This document shows, piece by piece, positions 36,851 to 49,580 of a stretch of 64,000 nucleotides of DNA (within the stretch, counting starts at the first letter, position 1; every line of letters starts with the position of its first letter). The notes beneath the pieces are model-generated. The model ran no database searches. It was not told where the DNA came from and was given only the letters and a program-made list of their open reading frames with translations. The position numbers and the translations under genes are program-made. This DNA is from Paramacrobiotus metropolitanus (Eukaryota; Tardigrada; Eutardigrada; Parachela; Macrobiotidae), in assembly GCF_019649055.1 (NCBI RefSeq), contig NW_026570255.1:806001-870000 (forward strand), given 5' to 3'.

Positions 36851-39800
36851 CAGCGTGGTACGGTAGTTATGGTCGACGCTCCGTTTATAGCGGAACACTC
36901 TCTCCTGCTCGCACCACACTGTTTTTGCTGTAGCTGTTAGCCTTGCGCGCGTTTTTCCGGAATCTATTCCATTCTTATTGCAACCGACGCACACTACAAA
37001 TCAAGAGAACATCAGCGGTTCTGCGTCACCTTTGAAACTCGGATTTCGTTTAGTGCACGAGTTATAATTTATATCTGTGTTTGGTGGCTTGCGATTCAGC
37101 GCTCCCTCTGGATTTTTCTTTTTTCTTCAAGCAAGTGTCACCTGTTTTCCGTTATTCGTGAAAGGTGACGTTTTCGTTAAAACTTTCCTATCATATCTTC
37201 GTGCAGAGTAATTATACTCTGCAGTCTGTAATGCGAATAAACTATTGTTTGAAAGGAAATGCTTCACGAATACTGTGTTACGTGGAATGGAAGGCTGGCT
37301 TGCCATTCAAAATACCGTACCCAAAAATAAAACCTATTCGAATAAAATTCGTATATTCGACCGAAGCCAAGCGAAGGTCTTCTATGTTCAAACAAAAGGG
37401 ACTTTGTCGGTCACGCATAATTCCGGCCATCGGTCACGCGAGCACAAGTTAAAAGTGATCACTTCGCATTAGACAATATTAAACTGCATCCGAGTTTTTC
37501 TCAGTACCTATATTATCTGTACGCCTAGACCTATAAGAGCGCATGGTAAAATTCGTTCGGCTCCTCCATTCCCATTGAGGCAAGTAATTTCTAAACTATC
37601 ACAATAAAATTTGCGGCATTCCAGTGGCTGCAGCACGTTTTACAACGTTTGAATGAGTCCATCCGTTCAGCCAAACACTTTTGTCCGCAGTGTGTTCTGG
37701 ACGTTTAAGAGTTTATTGATTAGTGCTTGCTGTTAGAAATACGGTACATTTAACTGATCGAAATACTTTCTAAATACTGATTAAATAATTATGTGAGTTA
37801 TGGATAAGCGGTACATACAGATATACAGATGCGTCGGATACGGTACAGATATGTACATGTAGTGTTGTACGTAGGTTATACAATACGTGCCACCTGCAGC
37901 AAACCATCACGGTAACGGCAAAATGAAAAGGTCACACCTGCCGGCAAATTTCACCGGTTTTTAAGCACATTTTCAACTGGAGGGATTCTAAAGCGTAGAA
38001 CGGAAAAGTCAGCTGGGAACGAGAACGGATAGGGCGCAAGGCGAACGAGTACGGATGGGGCGCAACATAATATTAATTCAATAATGAATTACCAGGTCCA
38101 CATCTCCATCCAGTATTTCAGCAGTTCTGTTTTTGCTGGCATTTGAAGATGTGTAGTGTGATTACTTTGACGACTTTTGCAGTTCAACTTTGACAACCTC
38201 CTTTTCTAAACTGTAAATATGCAGAAACGTTATTTAACGCTGCTTGCACGCTTTGGAGTCGTGGTCACTCTCGCCGTTATATTAGTTCTAGAATGCAGTT
38301 ACCGTTCATGTGCCTCCCAAGACCCAATCAATTACAAGTAATTTGTCTTTAATTCTTTGTTTTGCGAATTGATGTCAGAGACCAAGCTGCGTTTGTTCGT
38401 TCACAATTTTCAGGCTACCTCATCTATTCAAAATCAGATAAACGTGCAACTGAAATCGATAACTATCTATGCGTGTAATTATTTGCTTTGGCTTCGTTTC
38501 GGTCTTTTAGTGCCAGGAAATAGCGGTGCACTTCCCTAATAGCAAAAAAACCTACTTAGTTCCTCATGTTATGTACCGTAAAGTAGTCTTCTTTTCTTTT
38601 CGCTAACCTTTCAATCGAATTACGCTTGACTAGTAATTTAGTATTGATGGCATGAATGCTTGACAAGAGCTCACGAGGATTAACGAAGTAAGACCGTAAA
38701 TCAAACAAAGGCAAAACCGTTTACGTTTTGTATTGATGCTTTGAATGCTTTATCTAATCTACTTCACAAATTATTCGACGTTTTAATTGACCAGGCCTCA
38801 ACCAGTCTCCCAGTTGGCTCAACAACCTCAGGCGTGGTTAAACAATTATTGGTGAAGTGCCTGTTATAATTAATGAAAAAGCTGACATAATTCTCACAGA
38901 AGTTCGCAAACTTGGTGACGGAATTCTATCTTATCGTTGTAAATAGAAGCGGCCGATTTCTCCTGTACTTCCACTGGAAATCAGCGGATAATTAAAAGGC
39001 AGTGTCCCTTTGAGTAAACTAAAGCGAAATAAAGTAGCACAACTACCTAGTTAATCCAGTGGACTTAAGATTAGTCCATAGTTTTTAAAAGTATTCTTTC
39101 ATTACACAAAGTTTTCTGAATTGAGTGTGCCTCGACAACTTCTGAAGCCCCTGATAAAGGATAAGCCGGAAAGAGCAGTTTAAGAGCTTGTTTGAACAGC
39201 TACGAACTTTGCTGCCTCTAGATGAGCCGAACTGGAGCCGGCAAGGCAACGCTGGGCAACCTGTTATGCGGCACCAAACAGTTGCCGGTGCGCAGTTGCT
39301 CTTTAAAAAGGATTTGTGCGCCCGGGAAAATGCATTTTCCGTGATCGGATAGTCAAACATAACACGTACAAGACATGCGTATCAACTTCAATCTACACCG
39401 TGCTTAAATACGAGGGCCCGCTATGATAAGATGATTGAAGGATATCTCCAAAAGGAGTCGCCTGCCTATATCTTCTTTATCGCCCATTGCCTGCCCAGTT
39501 CAAATACGGCTTGAACGATCTGTAAATAGAGTTGGTCACGAAGCCCCGCGGTAACAGGCCGGAGATGGGTCGTAACACACTGAGCTCGGGAATAATCAAG
39601 CGAAGCACTCAGAACTGGCATGCGCATCTTAGGTCGGTCATCCCGCTGATACCTATAATCTATTCGGTAATACAAATTCACGAAACTTACCAAAGCGCAC
39701 GATTAGGTAGAAAACGGACGGCTGCGAGGGCGGTGCTACATGCGGTGAACGGATGAACTGGATCAATTCTTTTGATTTCCGGGATTCCCATATTCACAAT

Positions 39801-40165
39801 TTTTCGACTTTCGTTGCATATTTATAATTTTCGAGCAGGGAATTTTTCTGCAGCTGCTCTCGGGGGAGATTAGGAAAGCTTGAATTTGCATTCAGAACAT
39901 ATAAACGGCACATGCTCAGCCAATTTTCCAATAATAAAGAAATTTTTACTTGCAGTTTGCTTATGCTTTTCTGAACTACCTCTCAGAACGTTTTCAAACT
40001 TTTATCCAGCCCAGTTTCGCTTTAGAGTTTACCTTGGTCACATCAGTATATCAACATTCAACGCACTTAAAAGTTAATCGATAGTTCTCGTCAGAATGTC
40101 GATAAAAGTTTTTATTCATTCTTTAAGGAAATTGGTTGGACGTATTACTTGTGCCTTGGATAACT
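36851..40165. other. Long gene-poor stretch
   Basis: About 3.3 kb in which I find no family exon or known element. A minus-strand frame at 39466-39693 ending VTAGLRDQLYLQIVQAVFEL looks somewhat protein-like but stands alone. Near 37800-37860 a GATACAGATATACAGATG-type stretch is mildly repetitive. Nothing else to report. Confidence 0.5.
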
Positions 40166-41156
40166 AATTGAGCATCTGTAGTGGCATTTTGATTTCCATT
40201 CATCCCGTATACCAACAGGAGCCCGCATTTCGCGGTGCCGAGCGAAGATGCCTGTATAGCTGCTCCACTTTAACGTATCTGTAAATATCAGCGCCAAATA
40301 CATTGCGTGCACGAAATCTAGCAACGGGTCCTGTAGTAAGAAAACAGTCCATGTTAACCTACCTGAGACCTTTGTGTTCTATAGTAGCAAGCTTATCGTT
40401 TAGCCAATAGCCAGCCGCAGAGCGTAGCAAAATGAGGTTGGCAACTTGGCTGAAGGTCACGAGTGTAGTTTGTAACGCTCTCCTCATTAAGAGGGTTCTG
40501 CTACCTTTTGCAGCAGTCGAAGTAGTTATGTAGAGCCTCAGAACATTGGCGTGAACGGCGAGAGGCGGGTATCTGGGCAAAATGATTAAACGTTCCTTGG
40601 TCTTGAAGGATAACAAATGTCTGTTTTTTGGCGACACCCGCGAATAAGGGTTTCGTGTTCACTTAAAACTCCGCCAATATGAGAAAAATATTTTGCGAAT
40701 TTCCCACAAAACACCACAAGAAGCATTCGTGTAAAGTGGGTTACGCAGTATCACGTACACTGACATGCAGTCGAGCGTGAAAATAACGAAGTCTGATTTA
40801 ACCAAAGGTCACGCTGATCCCATCACAGGTACGTTCCCTTGTCGGGACGTCAGCGGTAAGATTTATTTGAGTTTTTCAATCGATACTGACATATGTATTA
40901 AAAGCTGGCTCCACGAGTCGCCGAAGCCAGCTAAAGCATGCCTTCGAATGTACTGTAAAATATTTTTAAGCAAGTAACAGAATAGAGGCACAACGACTAA
41001 CTTCTACATGACTGTTTCACTATTTATCCGAAACTGGTCACGATGCTTACAACATCTGGCAACCTGAAACAAGCGTGATCTTCCAAAAAAAACATTCGTA
41101 TCCGCTATCAAATGCTGACACATCACTATCAGGTCGTCAACATGACGGGAACATTG
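40166..41156 (-). repeat. 3' flank of L8, inverted copy of 2720-3742
   Basis: Reverse-complement match to the L1 downstream DNA, running from the L8 stop to about the CATCTGTAGTGGCATT segment near 40173. It holds decayed short frames only. Confidence 0.7.
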
Positions 41157-43679
41157 CTACCAGGCGATATCTTGCAATTTAAGGAGAAAATTCCGGGTAA
41201 TACGCGACAGTTTTGGCAGATCCAAATCTTGCAGGCCATCCACGCACCACTTCTTCCCACGATAATGCGTCGATGGACGCGGATCAGCTGACTGCAGCGC
41301 GCACAACACCTATAAAATACCCGTGATGCAGTGAGTTTCAAGGCGGAGAACAGTACAGTATAAAAACAGTTCGACCTGGTTCCCAGTACACACTGAATAA
41401 GCGGGCTGACAGCGCCATTAAAAAAACGACAAGTCGTCGGCTCGTCTTGCTGGACAGAGCATAATCGCCGCACCACGAACCTTTTCTCAAGCAGGGCGCA
41501 ATTAAGTGGAGTTTTTTAGATGTCTAGCTCTACCGTGCTTGCCACGATCATGAAACCGTCGACATTTTGTTATGCAGAAGCAATTGTTGCCGCACAGCAC
41601 TCCTGGTTCTACTAACAAAAACAATTGCGAATATACGATAACGCACTGTTACACACAGCGTTTGTCAAAGCTTTCGCGGTGCGGAGAATGTGTGCAGAAG
41701 GTGTAACGGCTGTCGGTTGGTGTACGAGCCCGTAACTATGAATCTTACCGTGCAGACGATCTCCTCGAGTTTCCGCTTCCATGTCAATCCGAGTAAGAAT
41801 TCACGTAGCTGCGGCTCACTGGGTTCCGGCAGCGGCGCCTCCAACATATCCCACAGTGCGCAGCGGAAATCCGGACCAATCGGCAGTCGCGCTGCCGGAA
41901 TGTCGATCTTAACACAAACTAGTCGCATTCCCCAGCCGATCGGTTTACGAGAATAACAGCCACATAACAATCGTGCAACGCAGTTTTTCAGGTGAACTGC
42001 ATCGCATGGCAGGCGGTTGCAAACGCTAACAAAATCCTCCAACGGATAGCAACCGTGTTTGGCAATCCTGTTGACCGTTGCCGGATCCGCATGATGCTGC
42101 ACGCATTCAACAATGCCAGAATTCTCGGCGGCACCGTTAACCTGCAGCTCCAGCGTGAAGCGATCTAGACACACAGTTCTCAATCGGATTCCGGTTGCCT
42201 GCTGAGCCACATAACGGATCATATTGCTCAGCATCACCATATCACTGGTGCTCATCGGACAACATCCAGCGTCGGACTGTGTCACCACGTGCTGCGTGCC
42301 CGGCTGCAAACGTTTGTAAACCGTCGCCATGCGGAAATAATGGCGGAATGCGAACTTGGAGCCAGTGTAGTCGCTAAGCGTAATCCGGCCACGAAGCGCT
42401 GGTGAGTCGATCACCTGGTTCCACGCTGCACACACCGCGCGCAGCTTCGTCTGCGTTACCGTGTCCAAGTACGACAACAGTTCCTGCCATAATTCAATCC
42501 GGAGCGCATTGCCAGCGTTGACCGTCGGGAACACGGCGAACAACTTGGACAGTCTCAACAGTTCCGCACCGTAACTGGCCAGGGACCCCTGAAACATACC
42601 CAATCACTACTTCGTAACCCAATCACTACTTCGAAAGGGACCTCCAGTTTCTTCCTTATGCATCGCGGAAAATCTGGAGTCCCGCCGCACAGCAGCCGCT
42701 CACATGATCCCGCTTAATGTTAATTCTACTGTTTAGAACCGGTTTGGGGTACAGTATATCGCGATCAACGTATACTGACGGTAAGCGGTACTGGTAACAC
42801 ACGTTTACCTTTCTCTCTTCGTTCTCAGTTCTCTAAATCAGTGCGCAGCCGGATATATTGCGGACAACCTGTTTTAAGCTGTAGAATCAACTTTAAGCGG
42901 CAGCTGTGCGGCTGGCGGGATCATATGAGCAGTCGCTGTGCGGCGGAACTCCAGATTTTTCGGTAATGGATAAGGGGGAAACTATAGATCCCCTCCGAAG
43001 TACCCCATTTTTTAACCAATACACCCTTCTCGCTTACCAGAACCTGCCGGTTCCTGGGAGCATATTCTCCAGAAGATTCCTCAAAACCCTGCTGGTCATT
43101 CAGTCGCTTGATGAGCTCTTCTACTTCTTCGCTGGATATCAAGGGAAACCCGTTATCCAGCTGAACGGTGCGCTTAACGAAAGGTCCTGGATGGAAGGAT
43201 TCGTACATCGAAGCGTCTTTTTCGGCCAAACAACGCCAGTCTTTTCCCGTTTCGCGCAGAGTGAGAGCGTTTTCCTTTGGCCAACGGATGCGTTGGTTGG
43301 GGACGAAATCTGTGCATGGCAATCCGGTATCCTTCCGTCGCCAATGGACGATCGCCCCACCGTACTCGTCCAACGATCCACCACGCCCTAAACTTACTAA
43401 TTCTCCAGGCATCCAGATTAAGGCACCTGACGGAGTTTCCGGCACCAAGACTTCCACGGCAGTGGAGAACTCTTCAGAATCAGTGGGATACGGTGCAGGG
43501 TAGCTAGTCTCGCTGGGTAAGGAGAGCCGGTTGAAGGGGACGAATTCACGGCGTCAGTTGGGATAGAGCATGTCGACGAAGAGGCCGTCTTCCGCAACGT
43601 CTACAACGCGTCCGTAACGCATCAGCCCGTCATCGCCGAGAACGTCCACGCTGTTAGCGTAGCGCATTAGGCTGAACAT
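41157..43679 (-). pseudogene. L8: F-box gene, subfamily A, with a stop and a 78-bp deletion
   Basis: Minus-strand exons 43679-43038, 42588-41749 and 41309-41157. Exons 2 and 3 are fully open (840 and 153 bp). Exon 1 has two lesions. The arginine codon after YPN is TGA (43556-43554, CGA in sister genes), stopping translation after about 41 residues. A 78-bp in-frame deletion removes 26 residues between RLND and QQGFEES. An ATG at 42597, still inside intron 1 and in frame with exon 2 (M-F-Q-G-S-L), could start an F-box-only product if the intron were retained; this is speculation. Intron 1 also has a 19-bp tandem duplication (42598-42633). Head-to-head with L9. Confidence 0.85.
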
Positions 43680-44798
43680 AGTGGATGCTGTTTCTCAAGG
43701 TCAACACACGTGCTTCTCCAACCAACCAAATCGAAGGCAGTGTTAGACAACACATAATTACTATACCGAACACGTTAAAATTAACAATAAATGTGGTACT
43801 ATATTTTTAACATAAAAATTATTATTTAAATTTAATGTTCAAATTACGTATAATTATACAGAACAGTAAATATCAAATATCGAATATTTTATTAAAAAAG
43901 TTGGGGAAAATTATTAACATGATAATGAATGATACAATAAACAATAAATAATAATTACTGACCGACTGACTGAGTATACAATTATTTTATTTTTTAAGAA
44001 ATTACAGCAATTGTTTTACATTTCTTCTTAATTGTAGAGAAATATATTTTTTAGTACAGAACAAAAACAGGCAGAACACAAACGTACCGTACCTTTTCAG
44101 CTGGCAAATAAAAGCAACGCCAGTCCAGAAATTTTGCACTAAATGTAAGTAAGTAACTAACCAAAATTACAAAATCCACTTCAGTTCTGCATTGCTCACT
44201 CACTGACAAAGTCATCCATGATGACTGCTTTGCAATCTGTACAAGCCATCTGTGCACTGGATCTCAGGTTTTTTGACGTAGGTTGACGGAGGTTGGTGGT
44301 TATTAAATGACATCAATCGCCTATTCCGAACGAGGAGGAAAAGAGACGCCTTGACCGAAAGCCGAAAGCGCAATGCTATAAGAAGGCGTTGACCGGGACC
44401 AGTACGCCCATTCGCATATCATGGTATATGCACTTGTACGTACGGCTATCTTTGTTGCAGAGCGGTCAACGTCCAGAGGCCGGTTAACGCCTAGTTGTGG
44501 CACTGAGCTTGCAGCGTTGATTGAATGCGTTACTCTACCCTGCTCGCTCGGAAATAGCCAGTTCAACGCCCAGAGCCGCCGCCCACTGGCACACCAAAGT
44601 TCAAACCGTATCCAATGCTGCTTGTTACAGTAACACGCAACTTCTATAAGCAGATCGTACCTGAGCGGCTATCTTGGATGATTGTGTGAGGTAGTGAGCA
44701 ATTCAGAAGTGAAGTGTCAAAATACTCATATAATATTCGATATCTTAAATGTCTGCTACTTTTTATAAGTAACATTTAACGATGTTAAATGACGTTAA
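43680..44798. promoter_or_regulatory. Upstream region of L8 (and former upstream region of L9)
   Basis: Paralogous to 22148-23640 between L4 and L5, including both mirrored half-modules (44200-44400 and 44440-44690). The L8-side donor ACG|GTACGT is present at 44088|44087 on the minus strand. On the L9 side the DNA after GAAGTGAAGTG (about 44722) jumps directly to the ATACTCATATAATATTCGA segment. It has therefore lost the first-exon end and donor that L5 keeps at 23435. Confidence 0.6.
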
Positions 44799-45260
44799 TG
44801 TTAGCTGGAGGTATGCACTCCCGCTCTTTTTCTTTTCACCACGTGTAGGCGGTTACGTGATGTTGGTGGTGGCGCTGCGCGTCGCCGGAGCTACTTAGAT
44901 CAAAGCGGCCGCCGTCACGCGCACGGCCGCTGTTGCACCCGGCACTGCTCCTGTGCCCGCTTTTGGTTTTGCATTTCTCACTGTTCTTGTTCAGCATTTC
45001 TGTTCTGCACTTCTGTTCTGTGCGCGCGAGTGATCTGTTTTACCACCCGCCACACCCTGCAGTTTCTTTTGTTGTTATTTCGCGTTGCTCAATAAAGGGG
45101 CCTTCGGTTGCGCAGGGATCTGGTCGCTCTCTTCCGCCGACCCCCCGGTCGGCCGGCTTCTCGCTGACCCACGGTCACCGCACACAGCCGATCACCGAGA
45201 GTACCAGCTTCCCAGCAGCCGGGGTTCCAGCGCCCACAGTGGACTCCGGAAGCGGCAACA
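44799..45260. mobile_element. Probable solo LTR, 462 bp, with TTAA target duplication
   Basis: An abrupt G+C-rich block interrupts the L9 upstream region; the matching L5 region (near 23660-23690) is uninterrupted. It starts TGTTAGCTGG and ends GCGGCAACA, giving short TGTT/AACA terminal inverted repeats. It is flanked by TTAA on both sides (44795-44798 and 45261-45264). An internal AATAAA near 45090 fits an LTR polyadenylation signal. There is no coding sequence. The orientation (TG to CA on plus) is compatible with either strand. I infer a solo LTR left by LTR-LTR recombination; the family is not identified. Confidence 0.65.
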
Positions 45261-45431
45261 TTAATTATCGTTATTTTAACACTAAATGAAAACTTGCATT
45301 TTTTCACCAGATAACTCATTGATTATTTCATTGTATTCGACTATTCGGTATATTTTTCTGACCAACTTTCTCATTGCAGTTGTTAAGAGAAGGACGGAGT
45401 GTTCTCCTTTACTTGGCAACTATCATCCACT

Positions 45432-46048
45432 ATGCTCAGCCTCATGCACTTCGCTAAACGCGTGGACGTACTCGGAGACGACGGAATGATGCGCTTCGGG
45501 CGCGTGGTGGACGTAACGGAAACCGGTCTCTTCGTCGATCTGCTCTATCCTAACCGCCGACGGGAATACGGCCCATTCAACCGGCTCTTCCTACCCAGAG
45601 AGACCAGCTTCACTGCACCGTCTCCCATGGATTCGGGAGAGTTCTTCACTGCCGTGGAAGTCTTGGTACCGGAAAACCCGTCAGGACCATTGATCTGGAT
45701 GTCTGGGGAAAGTGTAGGCTTATGGCGTCGTGAGTTTGTGGCGGACTACGGAGGGGCGATCGTCCACTGGCGACGTAAGGATAGCGGAGTGCCATGTGCA
45801 GATTTCTTCCCCTTCCAACGGATCCGCTGGCCTAAGCCACTTATCATGCGTTGCGAACCGGGAAAAGACTGGCGTTGTGTGGCCGATGATGGCCCTGCGG
45901 GTAGCTGCAGTCCGCTGATCCGCGTCCGTCGGCGCATTACCGCGGGAAAAAGTGGTGCGTGGACGGGCTGCAAAGCCTTCGACTGGAGGACCTGACGCGT
46001 GTTAGCCGGCATTTGCTCGTTCAACTGCAACGAGATACGGCTTGGTAG
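45432..46048 (+). pseudogene. L9: F-box gene remnant, exon 1 fused to exon 3
   Basis: Exon 1 is open from the ATG at 45432 (LMHFAKRVDVLGDDG) to about 45900 (ADDGPAG), matching L5 and L10. The next bases are the middle of exon 3 (CTGCAGTCCGCTGATCCG from 45905), running to the family stop TAG at 46046-46048. The rest of exon 1, both introns and the whole F-box exon are deleted, about 1.8 kb by comparison with L10. The join is out of frame: the exon 3 part is read as SPLIRVRRRITAGKSG and ends at 45993. The upstream donor is also lost. Any product would be about 187 residues without an F-box. Confidence 0.85.
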
Positions 46049-47206
46049 CCGTTGCCCGTCATGCAACGGTCTCATAACGAAGCAACTAGCGGAAGCTGTC
46101 CGTCACAACAGTTTCGTTGTTCAGCTGTTATTAGCACTGTGCGCATTTTCCCGGGAAACTGCATTACTGGAATTAACTCCTGAAAATCAGTTTTTAGTTT
46201 CTTTTATTACTTACTTAACATTGATATTGCTGCTCCGGGCACATTATTTATTTGGTTCGGAGACTAACGGTGAAAGGTGGGCACGGGAATTTTATTAGGC
46301 ACGGCCAGTACTTACTCTTATAGGAATGTCCGATTAAGTGCTGCCTGCTTCTGTTATCAGTGTGTGGTCAAATTTGATAAGCATAATTTCATAAGGCATT
46401 AAAGATAAAACCAGTTAACCACAATAACAAGTTTCGCTGCTTCTGCTTAATGACAGCCGTTGACGACGAAACTCCTGGGAGTTAGGTTCGCCCGTATGCT
46501 ACTTATACTAAAGTCTTTTGCCGAATTCTTTCCCTAAGATAGTAGCTTATTTCTCCGTCAGAACAACTACCGCGCCGTTAGTCAAAATAAGCTACTATCT
46601 TAGGGAAAGAATTCGGCAAAAGACGACGACTCCCAAGAGTTTCGTCGTCAACGGCTGTCATTAAGCAGAAGCAGCGAAACTTGTTATTGTGGTTAACTGG
46701 TTTTATCTTTAATGCCTTATGAAATTATGCTTATCAAATTTGACCACACACTGATAACAGAAGCAGGCAGCACTTAATCGGACATTCCTATAAGAGTAAG
46801 TACTGGCCGTGCCTAATAAAATTCCCGTGCCCACCTTTCACCGTTAGTCTCCGAACCAAATAAATAATGTGCCCGGAGCAGCAATATCAATGTTAAGTAA
46901 GTAATAAAAGAAACTAAAAACTGATTTTCAGGAGTTAATTCCAGTAATGCAGTTTCCCGGGAAAATGCGCACAGTGCTAATAACAGCTGAACAACGAAAC
47001 TGTTGTGACGGACAGCTTCCGCTAGTTGCTTCGTTATGAGACCGTTGCATGACGGGCAACGGCTACCAAGCCGTATCTCGTTGCAGTTGAACGAGGAAAT
47101 GCCGGCTAACACGCGTCAGGTCCTCCAGTCGAAGGCTTTGCAGCCCGTCCACGCACCACTTTTTCCCGCGGTAATGCGCCGACGGACGCGGATCAGCGGA
47201 CTGCAG
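45905..47206. repeat. 1.3-kb near-perfect palindrome between L9 and L10
   Basis: Position x on the left arm pairs with 93111 minus x on the right arm: CTGCAG at 45905 pairs with CTGCAG at 47206, and the two TAG stops at 46048 and 47063. The arms are about 630 bp each, separated by about 30 bp around 46545-46575. The left arm carries an unmatched insert of about 30 bp near 46486-46515 (GGTTCGCCCGTATGC). I noticed one other mismatch near 46015 (TTTGCTCG versus TTTCCTCG). The arms contain the exon 3 ends of L9 and L10 and their common 3' flank. Confidence 0.93.
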
Positions 47207-49491
47207 CGCGCACAACATCTACGAACGAAACAGATTATTCTACAGCCACAAAGTACACATGGCAGTGCAGTTACGACCTGGGCAGTTATTTGGCTTATTT
47301 CCATTGACTTAACTAGATGGTAGTTATTTCTGAATTGTCACGAAACTTTGAGGGAAAACTCGCTACCCAAAGAGCATAACTGACTCACGCGAAAATGCCG
47401 ATAATACTGCATGGCAGCGGAGCCTGCCGCGAGGCACTGGCGGTACATACTCGTATTACTCCAAAGGTAAATTTGCATAAATAGCGTAGGGACTTCTAAC
47501 TCTGGACTGCTCTTTTACGTTAGGTACAATTCCGTAACTAAACATCTTACCGCGCAGACGACTTTCTTCAGTGGAAACTCGTTCCCCCATCGCAGTCGGA
47601 GTTCTTCGAGCTCCCGTTCATTCGGTACCGGCAGCGAAGCCTCCAGCGTATCCCACAATGCGCAGCGAAAATCCCGATCGATCGGCAAACGCGCTGTGGG
47701 AATGTCTATCTTAACATGGACGGTTTTCACTTCCCAGCCGTAACGGTCGGGAGAATAACGGCCGCACAGCAAATTCACAACGCAGTTGGTAAGGTAGATT
47801 GTGTCGCAGGGTAGACAGCAGCATACGGTAATGATATTCTCCAGCTGATCATACGCGCCACTCTCAATGTCCTGGACTGTAGCGGGATCACACTGATGCA
47901 GGATGCATTTGAGAATACCGGAATGCTCGGCGGCCGCGTTAATCCGCAGGTTTAATTGGAAACGGCTCATGTGCAGACTGCGCAGTCGGATTCCGGATCG
48001 ATGTTGAGCGACGTAGCGGATCATATCGTACAGCATCAACAGGTCAGCGGTGGTCAACGGGAGACATCCAGCGTCGGACTGTGTCAGCACGTGCAGCGTT
48101 CCGGGCTGCAGGCGTTTGTACACAGCGGCCAAGCGTAAGTACCGAGCGTAGCGTAACTTGGAGCCAGTGTAGCCTCGGAGCGTAATGCAGCCTCGCAGCG
48201 ATGGCGACTTGATCAGCTGGTCCCACGTTGCACACACCGCGCGCAGCTGCATTTGCGTCACCGTGTCCAAGTGCGATAGCACTTCCTGCCATAGTTCCAC
48301 CCTAAACGGCCTCTCGTCGCAAGGTGTGGAGATCTCGTTTAACAATGGAGATAATCTTCTCAGCTCCGAAAGGAAACTGGCGAGGGATGCCTGAAAATCG
48401 CAACAGATTACGTCAGTTAACTCATATTTTGGTCACCTTGTGCTTGCTTCTGTTGTTAAAGTGGTCGCCAGCGTGTCAAGTCGTTTTTAACAGAAAAAAC
48501 GGTCTATGAAATTTAACTCCTAATTATACTTCTTATCACCGATAGGTTTCCATAAGAATACGATCCGAATTAAAACACTCGTTACCACCGGCAAAAGCAT
48601 ACGGAACCGACAAGTACTCCACTAGCGCGCGAGAAGGAGGACTGTCCGGTGAACAGTTCATGCACGCGCATGCCGTACGCAAAGTAACCTAGCTGGGAGG
48701 AAGATTTTGAGTACTGGTACACGAAAACAAGTACAACATACGGAGTACACAGTTAGTTTAAACTCGAAGAATATTCCTTCTTACCAACAAGCGCCCGCCT
48801 TTGTGGTCGTACACCCCATACGCTTCCCGATAATCCCGCTGGTAAACGTATCCAAACGGCCATCCACGAGCTCCACCACGTCCACTTCACAGGGGAAGGG
48901 AAAGTCACGCATTTCACTATTATTCAGTCGCTTGATGAGTTCCTCCGCTTCTTCGCTGGATACCAAGCGCAGATCATCGTTCAGCTGTTCAGTACGCTTA
49001 ACGAAGGGCCCTGGGCAAATCCCCGCAGGGCCATCTTCAGCCGCACAACGCCAGTCTTTTCCCGCTTCAAGGCGCATAGTAAGCGGTTTTGGCCAGCGGA
49101 TGCGTTGCAAGGGGAAGAAATCTGCGCACGGCACTCCGCTATCCTTATGTCGCCAGTGGACAATCGCCCCTCCGTAGTCCGCCACAAACTCACGACGCCA
49201 TAAGCCTACACTTTCCCCAGACATCCAGATCAATGGTCCTGACGGGGTTTCCGGTACCAAGACTTCCACGGCAGTGAAGAACTCTCCCGAATCCATGGGA
49301 GACGGTGCAGTGAAGCTGGTCTCACTGGGTAGGAAGAGCCGGTTGAATGGAACGTATTCCTGTCGGCGGTTGGGATAGAGCAGATCGACGAAGAGCCCGG
49401 TTTCCGTTACGTCCACCACGCGCCCGAAGCGCATCATTCCGTCGTCTCCGAGTACGTCCACGCGTTTAGCGAAGTGCATGAGGCTGAGCAT
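47063..49491 (-). pseudogene. L10: F-box gene, subfamily A, 1-bp frameshift late in exon 1
   Basis: Minus-strand exons 49491-48785 (707 bp), 48390-47551 (840 bp) and 47218-47063 (156 bp). Exon 2 (VELWQEVLSHLD, LRAVCATW) and exon 3 (HYRGKKWCVDG) are intact. Exon 1 is 1 bp shorter than in L5: after VELVDGRL the run GGG is GG (near 48852), so the frame leaves the family at residue 216 or so. With that base the gene would be equal to L5 in length (567 aa). A one-base homopolymer loss may be a sequencing error; otherwise the gene is dead or truncated. Introns and flanks match L5 in inverted orientation up to about 49580. Confidence 0.8.
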
Positions 49492-49580
49492 AGTGGAGGA
49501 TGGTTGCCAAGTAAAGGAGAACACTCCGTCTTTCTCCTAACAACTACAATGAAAGAGCTGGTAAGAAAAAAAATATACCG

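Noticed and set aside
39466-39693. Minus-strand frame ending LRDQLYLQIVQAVFEL as a possible exon
   Set aside because: Protein-like but isolated, with no second copy in the window and no convincing splice sites.
45286-45489. Short frame between the solo LTR and L9 as a separate gene
   Set aside because: It overlaps L9 exon 1 in another frame and has no independent support.
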